Below are positions 1 to 6,972 of a DNA stretch of 28,675 nt, in pieces. The notes under the pieces were generated by a model. That model was not told where the DNA came from. It made no database searches and saw only the letters and a program-made list of their open reading frames with translations. The stretch is from an uncultured Acetatifactor sp. (GTDB lineage: Bacteria > Bacillota > Clostridia > Lachnospirales > Lachnospiraceae). The stretch is taken from NCBI GenBank assembly GCA_910587755.1, contig CAJUNZ010000030.1, forward strand, positions 1 to 28,675. Direction: 5' to 3'. Each line of letters starts with the position of its first letter. The first letter of the stretch is position 1. The position numbers and the translations under genes are program-made.

Positions 1-48
1 CGAGATCGTATTCGGTGACTGGAGTTCAGACGTGTGCTCTTCCGATCT
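1..48 (+). other. Illumina P7/i7 sequencing adapter (artefact)
   Basis: Bases 15-48 match the Illumina TruSeq read-2/index adapter, beginning GTGACTGGAGTTCAGACGTG and ending GCTCTTCCGATCT. They are preceded by an 8-base index (7-14, CGTATTCG) and by CGAGAT, the last six bases of the P7 primer. This is library adapter left on the contig end and should be trimmed. True genomic sequence starts at about base 49, inside an ABC transporter gene. Confidence 0.97.
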
Positions 49-498
49 CACGATAGCACGGCCCATGGCAACACGCTGTCTCTGACCACCGGAGAGAGCC
101 TTCGGCTTACGCTCAAGGAGGGGAGTCAGGTCAAGAATCTTGGCTGCTTCCTTTACCATCTTGTCGATCTGATCCTTCGGAACCTTTCTCAGCTTCAGAC
201 CGAATGCCATGTTATCATATACAGACATATGAGGATACAGAGCGTAGTTCTGGAATACCATTGCGATATCGCGATCCTTGGGTTCAACGTCATTCACAAC
301 CCTGTCGCCGATCTTCAGCTCGCCGGAAGAGATATCCTCCAATCCTGCCACCATACGGAGTGTTGTAGACTTTCCACATCCTGAAGGCCCTACGAAGATA
401 ATGAACTCCTTGTCTGCTATTTGAAGGTTAAAGTTCTTAACTGCCTCAAATCCGTTAGGATATACCTTACAGACATTCTTTAAAGATAAACTCGCCAT
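49..498 (-). CDS. Sugar ABC transporter ATP-binding protein, MsmX/UgpC type (3' end missing)
   Basis: This is the N-terminal 150 residues of a CUT1-family carbohydrate importer ATPase, the shared motor subunit that powers several sugar or oligosaccharide uptake systems from the cytoplasmic side of the membrane. Visible motifs are Walker A GPSGCGKST near residue 39, the Q-loop stretch FQNYALYPHM, and the ABC signature LSGGQRQRV near residue 135. Walker B, the H-loop and the C-terminal regulatory domain would lie beyond the contig end, where the reading frame runs into adapter. Full-length relatives have about 370 residues. The ATG at 498 is preceded by AAAGGAG at good spacing. The 237-bp upstream gap holds a possible -10 (TATACT, 572-577) without a convincing -35. 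No permease or binding-protein gene is adjacent, as is usual for MsmX-like multitask ATPases. Confidence 0.93.
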
Positions 499-735
499 AA
501 TAGAAAGACTCCTTTCACGTTCGCTTTTTTTACTTTTGCCCTACCAGTGACCAAGCGAATCACCTAGAAACAGTATAACGAAAAACAGTATTTTATGCCA
601 TACTACAATTTCACAAAGTTTTTTCTCCAGATTGTTTAATATGCTTACATAGTTGATGCTCCACTCTTTCCGCTGTCATTTTGCCCATATTTTCTCTATT
701 TATTGGTCAAACTGCACAAGAACATACGGATTGCC

Positions 736-1452
736 CTAGCGGGGATCCTCCCGAAGGCACTCCTCCAACTCATCTTTAAAGATTCTATCATCGTCCTTTT
801 CCGGATCTGTTTCCGTCACGGCGCCAGGATTCCTGACAAGGATCTGTTCCTCCAGCCGGAGGAAAAATTTGTTGTAGAGCATGGCGGAGAGCCACGCAGG
901 CACAGAGAAGCCAAACAGGAAAATCAACGGTATAATATGGGGCAGGGCAAAAAACAGCACCGGGGGCACCGCAAACATAATCATCATCAGAATGGTCTTG
1001 GGAAACTGCAGGGCGCTTGTAAAAAAGGCATTCTTAAAAGTCCTCAGCACCGTATCGTCAAATTTTGCGAGCACCGGAAAAAGGAACATGCTGGTAAACA
1101 GCATAACAATGCCGATGCCTGTGAGGATCGTCCGCAGGACTCCCGCAAACTCCAGATCCGCATGTCTGAGAATGATGAAATCTCCCCACAGCACCAGGGC
1201 CAGAAAGAGCATCAGCAGCCAGATAATGGTGCCCTGCCTGAGATTTCTTCTGAAGGACTTAAAAAAGTCCCTGGCAATGTAGCATTCCTCGTTCCGGACT
1301 ATCTTCAGCGCCACATAATGCAGGGCCGTGAAAGAAGCCCCCGCCGTCACAACAGGCACGCAGCACAGCAGTGTCAGCAGGTTCAGGAACATCAGATCCG
1401 CCACCTTGTTCAGGCCCTGCATCAGGGAGCTGTCCAGATCAAAAAACTTCAT
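736..1452 (-). CDS. YesL-like (DUF624) integral membrane protein
   Basis: The 238-residue protein begins MKFFDLDSSLMQGLNKVADL and resembles the YesL/DUF624 family of small membrane proteins, often found near sugar transport genes and of unknown function. Several hydrophobic segments are visible: roughly residues 18-40 (LMFLNLLTLLCCVPVV), 75-95 (IIWLLMLFLALVLW), 105-128, and a pair at 160-195. The C-terminal tail is charged and rich in D and E. I chose the ATG at 1452 because AAAGGTGG sits just upstream; a TTG seven codons earlier overlaps the stop of the acetyltransferase gene and is less likely. Only 17 bases separate it from that gene, so the two are probably co-transcribed. The family assignment is by sequence character and is fairly secure; the function is unknown. 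Confidence 0.8.
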   Translation of the reverse strand: MKFFDLDSSLMQGLNKVADLMFLNLLTLLCCVPVVTAGASFTALHYVALKIVRNEECYIARDFFKSFRRNLRQGTIIWLLMLFLALVLWGDFIILRHADLEFAGVLRTILTGIGIVMLFTSMFLFPVLAKFDDTVLRTFKNAFFTSALQFPKTILMMIMFAVPPVLFFALPHIIPLIFLFGFSVPAWLSAMLYNKFFLRLEEQILVRNPGAVTETDPEKDDDRIFKDELEECLREDPR

Positions 1453-1469
1453 ACCGCAATCCACCTTTC

Positions 1470-1955
1470 TCAAAATTCCTTTTCCATGGGAGTCACCCGT
1501 ATGCCGGCATAGTGCAGCTCATGGCACAGGGCGTGGAACCCCTGTTTCCGGTAAAACTCCACCGCATAGGGCGCCGCCTGAACGGACATAAAGCTCTCCC
1601 CCGTCTCCGCCTTCAGATACTCACACAATTTCCCCAGAAGGGTGCTGCCCACCCCCCTGCGGTGGTAGGCTTCATCCACAAACAGAAGGGAGAGATGGTT
1701 CCTGCTCCTGACGGAACCCACGCCAATGATCCGCCCCTGGTCCAGCGCCACCATAAGCCTGTACTCTCCATTCAGAAACAAGCGGTACAGGTCGTCATCT
1801 GTGATAAAATCAAAAAAATGCTGTATGCCTTCCTGGGTATACTCTTTTCCCTCATATTTCATAAAAGTCCGCCAGACCAGTTCCATGGCGGGTTTCCATT
1901 CTTCCACTTGGGCCCATCTAAACTCGAAAGACCATTTTCTGACTCTTAAATCCAT
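1470..1955 (-). CDS. GNAT family N-acetyltransferase
   Basis: The protein has 161 residues, a typical single-domain GNAT length, and should transfer an acetyl group from acetyl-CoA to an amine whose identity cannot be read from the sequence. The acetyl-CoA binding motif A is clear at residues around 93-106 (LFVDEAYHRRGVGSTLL, containing R/Q-x-x-G-x-G). The C-terminal stretch AVEFYRKQGFHAL is the usual motif B region. The start at 1955 is preceded by GGAGG 13 bases upstream; an alternative TTG at 1967 lies only one base from that GGAGG. The gene starts 20 bases after the alpha/beta hydrolase stop and ends 17 bases before the YesL-like gene, which suggests one transcript. Confidence 0.88.
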   Translation of the reverse strand: MDLRVRKWSFEFRWAQVEEWKPAMELVWRTFMKYEGKEYTQEGIQHFFDFITDDDLYRLFLNGEYRLMVALDQGRIIGVGSVRSRNHLSLLFVDEAYHRRGVGSTLLGKLCEYLKAETGESFMSVQAAPYAVEFYRKQGFHALCHELHYAGIRVTPMEKEF

Positions 1956-1975
1956 CCACCCTGCCAATCCTCCAT

Positions 1976-2917
1976 TCAGCGCTGAAGCAACACTGTCTTC
2001 TCAATCCAGTCCAGAATATCCTGCATCACTTCTGCCCTGTTGGTCTCGTTCAGAAGCTCGTGCCTGCCGCCCTCATACATTTTCAGGGTGATCTGCGAAA
2101 GCCCTGCTTCTTTCAGGGATTCGTATGCCTGCCGGACGCCTCTGCCATAGCCTCCCACAGGGTCCTCCGTCCCGGAGACCATAAGCACCGGCAGCGTCTC
2201 CGGCATGCCCTTCAGATACTCCTTCCTGTGGAGCCTTGCGATCAGTTCAAATAGGGTTCCGAAACCGTTTACCGTAAAACAAAAACCGCACAGAGGATCG
2301 GCGTTATAGAGAGCCACCCTCTCCGGATCCCGGCTCAGCCAGTCGGAAGGCGTCCGGGGATTCTGTATTTTTTTATTGTAACCGCCGAAGGCCATCCTGT
2401 CCAACAACCTGCTCTTGTGGTCTGCCCCGCAGAAAAGCTTCTGGATACCTGCCACAGCCCTGGCCGCCCCCAGGGTCAGCCGGGACTGCATTCCCGTGCC
2501 CATAATGACGGCGGCCCGGACCCCTGTGCCATAACGGCACAGGTAGTTGCGGGTGATAAAGGAGCCCATGCTGTGTCCCATGATCACATAGGGCACGGAA
2601 GGATATTTCTCCTGGGTTATTTTTTTCAGCCGGTGTACGTCTCTGACCACCACTGTGGCCGGGTCCTGTTCACAGAAATACCCGTATTTTCCCCCGTCTC
2701 CCACGGACTTTCCGTGGCCCAGGTGGTCGTCTCCTGTCACCACGAAGCCTCTGCGGGTCATAAAACGGGCAAATTCCTCATAGCGCTCCACATACTCGCT
2801 CATCCCGTGGACCACCTGCAGAACACAGCGGACCGCGCCCTCATCCGGGCTGTACCTGACTGCATGGAGCCTGGTCTTCCCGTCCCTGGAATCGAAAAAA
2901 AATTCTTCTTTTACCAT
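1976..2917 (-). CDS. Alpha/beta hydrolase, monoacylglycerol lipase / lysophospholipase type
   Basis: This 313-residue serine hydrolase looks like the PldB/monoacylglycerol lipase group (Hydrolase_4), which cleaves acyl esters of lysophospholipids or monoglycerides. The oxyanion-hole segment is VVHGMSEY (residues 35-42), the conserved DDHLGHGKS lies at 63-71, and the nucleophile elbow is GHSMGS with Ser116. The likely acid is the Asp in SGTEDPVGG and the catalytic His is in EGGRHELLNE near the C terminus. No signal peptide is visible, so a cytoplasmic enzyme is expected. The ATG at 2917 has an AAGGAAGGGA ribosome site; an upstream in-frame extension of 13 codons has no better signal. It starts 63 bases after the metG stop and is probably read through from metG. 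The true substrate is not known. Confidence 0.9.
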   Translation of the reverse strand: MVKEEFFFDSRDGKTRLHAVRYSPDEGAVRCVLQVVHGMSEYVERYEEFARFMTRRGFVVTGDDHLGHGKSVGDGGKYGYFCEQDPATVVVRDVHRLKKITQEKYPSVPYVIMGHSMGSFITRNYLCRYGTGVRAAVIMGTGMQSRLTLGAARAVAGIQKLFCGADHKSRLLDRMAFGGYNKKIQNPRTPSDWLSRDPERVALYNADPLCGFCFTVNGFGTLFELIARLHRKEYLKGMPETLPVLMVSGTEDPVGGYGRGVRQAYESLKEAGLSQITLKMYEGGRHELLNETNRAEVMQDILDWIEKTVLLQR

Positions 2918-2980
2918 ATAAGTCCCTTCCTTTCTCCCGGCCCATGCAAGCCACAATGCCCCAGGGCGCGCCCTGCTTTG

Positions 2981-4990
2981 TCAGCAGATCTCCGCCCCTG
3001 AAGGCATCTCACGCTCCGGCTTCATCAGTGCCAGGCCGCCCTGAGCGTCCTCCGCACACAGCAGCATTCCTTCAGAGAGCACCCCCGCCAGAGTGGCCGG
3101 TTTCAGGTTCACAAGCACCATCACCTTCTTGCCCACCATCTCCTCAGGCGTGTAGTGGGCTTTGATCCCGGAGACAATCTGCTTTACCTGGCTTCCGATC
3201 TTCACCTGGCTCACCAGAAGTTTCTTGGACTTCTTCACTGCCTCGCAGGAGATAATCTCCCCCACCTGGAACTGGAGCTTGGCGAAATCCTCATAAGTGA
3301 TCTCCGGCTTGGCCTCCACAGAAGGGGCTTCGCCGCTGGAATCCTCCATCTCTTTGAGACTGCCATTTTGGTCGGCCTTTCCGCTGTCGCCTGCGGCCTG
3401 GGCCTTTTCCATCGCCTCGGAAATCCCACGGTCGCGCTCCGCCACCTCTTTCATATCCAGCCTTGCAAACAGGATCTCGGGCTTCTCCGTGACCCTGCCG
3501 CCGCTCTGGTAAAGCCCAAAGGTTCCCAGCTGGTCAAAATCCCGCAGGGACGTATTGAGCTGTCCGACAATTTTCTCCGCAGTTTCCGGCAGGAAGGGCT
3601 GCAGCAGGGAAGCCCCTATGCAGAGGCTCTCCACCAGGTTGTAGAGCACCGTGGCCAGACGGTCTGCTTTTGCCGGATCCTTTGCCAGCACCCAGGGTTC
3701 GGTCTCGTCAATATACTTGTTGCAGCGCTTAAAGAGAGCGAAAATCTCCGTGAGAGCATCCGCCACACGCAGGTCAGCCATTTTCTCCGTCACCCTGCCC
3801 AGGGCCGCCGTTGCCACAGCCTTCAGTTCCTGATCCAGAGGCTCCTCCGCGCCCTTGTGGCTGACCACACCTTCAAAATACTTATTGCTCATGGAGACGG
3901 TGCGGTTCACCAGATTGCCCAGGGTGTTGGCCAGATCCGAGTTCACCCGCTCTCCCACCAGTTCCCAGGTGAGGTTCCCGTCATTTTCATAGGGCATCTC
4001 ATGGAGCACATAATAGCGGACCGCGTCCACGCCGAAAAAGTCTACCAGGTCGTCCACATAGACGGTGTTCCCCCTGGATTTTCCCATCTTTCCCCCGCCC
4101 ATCAACAGCCAGGGATGGCCAAACACCTGCCTGGGCAGAGGCTCTCCCAGAGCCATCAGAAAGATAGGCCAGTAGATGGTGTGGAAGCGGATAATGTCCT
4201 TTCCGATCAAGTGCAGATCCGCAGGCCAGAGCTTCTTGTACTGCTCCGTGCTGTTCCCCTCCGCGTCATAGCCTATGCCCGTGATATAGTTGGACAGGGC
4301 GTCCAGCCACACATATACCACATGCCCGGGGTCAAAATCCACCGGGATCCCCCACTTAAAGGACGTCCTGGACACGCACAGATCCTGCAGGCCCGGCAGC
4401 AGGAAATTGTTCATCATCTCGTTTTTCCGGGACACGGGCTGGATAAATTCAGGATGCTCGTTAATGTGCTTTATCAGCCTGTCCGCATATTTGCTCATGC
4501 GGAAGAAATACGCCTCCTCCCTGGCGGGCTTCACCTCCCTGCCGCAGTCGGGGCATTTTCCGTCCACAAGCTGGGATTCTGTCCAGAAGGACTCACAGGG
4601 CGTGCAGTACATTCCCTCATAGGCTCCCTTGTAGATATCTCCCTGGTCATAGAGCTTCTTAAATATCTTCTGCACCTGGGCCTCATGAACCTTGTCCGTG
4701 GTGCGGATAAACTTGTCATAGGAAGTGTTCAGCAGATCGCACATTCCCTGAATGACCCCCGCCACCTGGTCCACAAACTCCTGGGGCGTCACCCCTGCCT
4801 CCTGGGCCTTCAGCTCGATCTTCTGTCCATGCTCGTCGGTTCCTGTCTGGTAAAAGACATCATAGCCTTCCTTCCTCTTAAACCTGGCGATACAGTCCGC
4901 CATCACAATCTCATAGTTGTTGCCTATATGGGGTTTCCCCGAGGTATAGGCGATTGCTGTGGTAATATAATACTTTCCCTTCTGCTCCAT
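2981..4990 (-). CDS. metG: Methionyl-tRNA synthetase (housekeeping)
   Basis: The 669-residue cytoplasmic enzyme charges initiator and elongator tRNA-Met with methionine. The HIGH-type motif is PHIGN near residue 20, the zinc knuckle is CTPC followed by CPDC, and the KMSKS motif is KMGKSRGN. The C terminus carries an EMAP/Trbp111-like tRNA-binding domain, starting about residue 560 (ITYEDFAKLQFQVGEI). This is the length and layout of the Gram-positive MetRS1 form. I chose the ATG at 4990 (MEQKGKYYIT) because it lies just after the T-box leader; the reading frame stays open upstream, but that part is the structured leader RNA. The gene is controlled by the T-box upstream and is the first gene of a likely operon with the hydrolase, GNAT and YesL-like genes. 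A second, divergent MetRS-like gene lies at 20721-22715. Confidence 0.97.
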   Translation of the reverse strand: MEQKGKYYITTAIAYTSGKPHIGNNYEIVMADCIARFKRKEGYDVFYQTGTDEHGQKIELKAQEAGVTPQEFVDQVAGVIQGMCDLLNTSYDKFIRTTDKVHEAQVQKIFKKLYDQGDIYKGAYEGMYCTPCESFWTESQLVDGKCPDCGREVKPAREEAYFFRMSKYADRLIKHINEHPEFIQPVSRKNEMMNNFLLPGLQDLCVSRTSFKWGIPVDFDPGHVVYVWLDALSNYITGIGYDAEGNSTEQYKKLWPADLHLIGKDIIRFHTIYWPIFLMALGEPLPRQVFGHPWLLMGGGKMGKSRGNTVYVDDLVDFFGVDAVRYYVLHEMPYENDGNLTWELVGERVNSDLANTLGNLVNRTVSMSNKYFEGVVSHKGAEEPLDQELKAVATAALGRVTEKMADLRVADALTEIFALFKRCNKYIDETEPWVLAKDPAKADRLATVLYNLVESLCIGASLLQPFLPETAEKIVGQLNTSLRDFDQLGTFGLYQSGGRVTEKPEILFARLDMKEVAERDRGISEAMEKAQAAGDSGKADQNGSLKEMEDSSGEAPSVEAKPEITYEDFAKLQFQVGEIISCEAVKKSKKLLVSQVKIGSQVKQIVSGIKAHYTPEEMVGKKVMVLVNLKPATLAGVLSEGMLLCAEDAQGGLALMKPEREMPSGAEIC

Positions 4991-5034
4991 CTCTTCTCTG
5001 CTCCTTCCGCTGTCAGTTCTGAATCTCCCGGTAC

Positions 5035-5305
5035 AAAAAAGCCCGTCCCCCACTGCATGCCATGCACCAGAAGACGAGCCCAATGCCCGTGTTACCACTT
5101 CTTTTCATCCGCCCTTCACAGGACGGACCTCTTCGGGTCAGTAACCCTATCCGCTGTAACAGGCGGAACCTGTCGCAGCCTTATCCCTGCCGGGACTCGG
5201 TGCGCTGCTCAGAAGCCATTTTCCAGATTACTCCCCCTGGTCCCTCTCAGCTGCCGGAACCTTCTCTGTAAAGTGAAGCAAAATGTACTCTCTTCGTCAC
5301 TGCCT
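5035..5305 (-). promoter_or_regulatory. T-box riboswitch leader of metG, methionine specifier
   Basis: The transcribed leader carries the landmarks of a T-box that senses uncharged tRNA. The 5' side of Stem I has GACGAAGAGAGTA (5286-5298), with the usual AGUA. The 3' side has GGAAA followed by ATG (5217-5219) and then GCTTCTGAGC, which places an AUG methionine specifier. The T-box element AAGAAGTGGTAACACGG lies at 5089-5105; its UGGU can pair with the ACCA end of tRNA-Met. The antiterminator helix ACGGGC:GCTCGT competes with the terminator helix GCTCGTC:GACGGGC. Known T-box logic would give read-through into metG when tRNA-Met is uncharged. Confidence 0.9.
5036..5079 (-). terminator. T-box conditional terminator of metG
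   Basis: On the minus strand GCTCGTC (5073-5079) can pair with GACGGGC (5041-5047), followed directly by a run of six T. The 5' arm is shared with the antiterminator helix, so the two folds exclude each other. Confidence 0.85.
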
Positions 5306-5331
5306 TTTTCTCAATAAAATACATTATTAAA

Positions 5332-5360
5332 AAATTAACATAAACTGTCCCCACTGTCAA
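5332..5360 (-). promoter_or_regulatory. Sigma-A promoter of the metG leader
   Basis: Reading the minus strand, TTGACA (5355-5360) is followed after exactly 17 bases by TAATTT (5332-5337). This puts the transcript start near 5325, about 30 bases before the T-box Stem I, and fits a leader of about 335 bases. Confidence 0.8.
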
Positions 5361-5417
5361 TAACTCCATCAAAACTTTTATACTTTGTCTCCTGCGGCAG
5401 GGCTGTATTTTTAGAAT

Positions 5418-6134
5418 TTATTTCTTTGTGGACAGCCTGCTGTACTCCCCTTTTCTGTCGTAGGAGTCCAGAAGATAACTCTCCTCTGTATGGTAACTGT
5501 TCAATTCCACCCGGTCCCGGCGGCGTCTGGCACTGGGACGGGGCTCCTCTTTGGGCGCACCCTGCCTGGACTGGAAGGAATTCTTTCCCTGAAAGCGGAA
5601 AAAATTTCCCGGCAGATGCCCTGCCAGCTGTCCTGCGATATTCTTAAATTTTACCCGCACCTTCTGCCACAGATTTTCCTGCTCCCTGCCCGTGTCCTGT
5701 ATGGCAGAATAGTAGGGGGTATGCCTGGCAGGGTCAGGCTGCTGCACCGCCGTGGCGGCCAGGGCGATCTGGGGAATATGAAGGCGGGAGGAATCGTTTC
5801 CCGAGGCCCCCGCCCCTGCAGAGCCGCTTCCTCCCTCCCCTGCGCAGACAGGGGGCTCCGCCGCGCCGGCGCCGTCCCCTGCTTCCCCTGCCACTGTCCC
5901 CTGGGTTCCCCAGATGCCGCGCAGCAGACGTTTTCCATTTCCCCAGACTTTCTCCATCCACTCTGCCAGGGAAAACTGCCCCTCCTGGCCCTGCCGGGGT
6001 GCTTCCTCCTGGGCAGGGCGGGGAGCCATATCTGCCCCGCCCGCATCCTTCCTCATATGGGCATGCTCATGGACGCAGCTGGTCACATGGTGCATTTCCC
6101 GCACATGATCACTCCCGATTCCGTTAAACTGCAT
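5418..6134 (-). CDS. Hypothetical protein with low-complexity middle
   Basis: I do not recognise this 238-residue protein. It starts MQFNGIGSDHVREMHHVTSC, a His-rich N-terminal segment (about residues 1-30) that looks conserved in character. A Gly/Ala/Glu-rich low-complexity region follows at about 85-125. The end is basic and polar, with RRRRDR and the tail SYLLDSYDRKGEYSRL, which also looks like a motif under selection. There is no signal peptide or membrane segment. The ATG at 6134 is preceded by AGGAAGGCGGGAG; an extension of 22 codons upstream has no better start. It lies 141 bases downstream of rpe on the same strand and may share its transcript. The coding strand is supported by the start signal and the orientation of the neighbours; no function is proposed. 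Confidence 0.7.
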   Translation of the reverse strand: MQFNGIGSDHVREMHHVTSCVHEHAHMRKDAGGADMAPRPAQEEAPRQGQEGQFSLAEWMEKVWGNGKRLLRGIWGTQGTVAGEAGDGAGAAEPPVCAGEGGSGSAGAGASGNDSSRLHIPQIALAATAVQQPDPARHTPYYSAIQDTGREQENLWQKVRVKFKNIAGQLAGHLPGNFFRFQGKNSFQSRQGAPKEEPRPSARRRRDRVELNSYHTEESYLLDSYDRKGEYSRLSTKK

Positions 6135-6275
6135 TTTCCGCTCCCGCCTTCCTTTCAGTTTTTGTCGGCAGAAAGTGCCGGGATCCTTATATCTTTCCAA
6201 AAATTACCCAGGGAGTATCTGAGATCCGGCGCCGCCGCCCTGCGGCAGACATTCCTCTTCAAGCCCCCTGGCTTA

Positions 6276-6932
6276 TCATACGCTTCCCATCTTTTCCTTA
6301 AATTTTTTCACATTTTCATATATTTTATTCTGAAACACCGCCGTGCCCGACACCACCACGTTGGCCCCTGCCTCCAGAGCCAGCTCCACATTGTCGAGCC
6401 GGATTCCTCCATCCACTTCTATGTCTGTGTGGAGCCCTCTGGCCTCAATGATAGAACGGATCTCCCTGACTTTGTCCAGGCATTCCGGTATCAGTTTCTG
6501 ACCGCCGAATCCGGGCTTCACCGTCATCACCAGCACCATGTCCACAAGCTTAAGGTATGGTTCCACCGCGCTGACAGGAGTCTGGGGGCTGATGGTAATT
6601 CCCGCCTTTCTGCCCAGGAAACGGATCTTCTGTATGGTGCCTTCCACATCCTCCGTGGCCTCCAGGTGGAAATTGATCAGATCGGCCCCGCAGTCCGAAA
6701 ACTCTTTGATATAGCGCTCCGGCCTGTCAATCATCAGATGCACGTCAAATAGTATATCCGAGCAGTTCCGGATGGACAGGATCACCGGCATCCCAAAGGA
6801 AATATCCGGCACAAAGAACCCATCCATCACATCAATGTGCAGGTAACTGGCGCCTGCCCGCTCCACCTCTTTGATCTGCTCTCCAAGCCTGCTGAAATCC
6901 GCTGCCAAAATAGACGGTGATAAAATATTCAT
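6276..6932 (-). CDS. rpe: Ribulose-phosphate 3-epimerase
   Basis: The 218-residue TIM-barrel enzyme interconverts D-ribulose 5-phosphate and D-xylulose 5-phosphate in the pentose phosphate pathway. The N-terminal signature SPSILAADFSRL and the metal-site segment HIDVMDGFFVPDISFG are present. So are HLMIDRPERY, MTVKPGFGGQ and the phosphate-binding end IEVDGGIRLDN...GANVVVSGTAVF. Length is normal for the family. AGGAGG lies seven bases before the ATG at 6932, which fixes the start over an ATG six codons upstream. It begins 40 bases after the amidase stop, so the two are likely co-transcribed. It supplies the same xylulose 5-phosphate used by the transketolase genes at 8887-10682. Confidence 0.97.
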   Translation of the reverse strand: MNILSPSILAADFSRLGEQIKEVERAGASYLHIDVMDGFFVPDISFGMPVILSIRNCSDILFDVHLMIDRPERYIKEFSDCGADLINFHLEATEDVEGTIQKIRFLGRKAGITISPQTPVSAVEPYLKLVDMVLVMTVKPGFGGQKLIPECLDKVREIRSIIEARGLHTDIEVDGGIRLDNVELALEAGANVVVSGTAVFQNKIYENVKKFKEKMGSV

Positions 6933-6972
6933 CTTTCGCCTCCTCATCATACCACCTATTTTAACAAAGATA

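Noticed and set aside
3155..5317. A 720-codon plus-strand open frame opposite metG
   Set aside because: It is the reverse complement of a clear MetRS gene and its T-box; the translation has no recognisable domain and no ribosome site.
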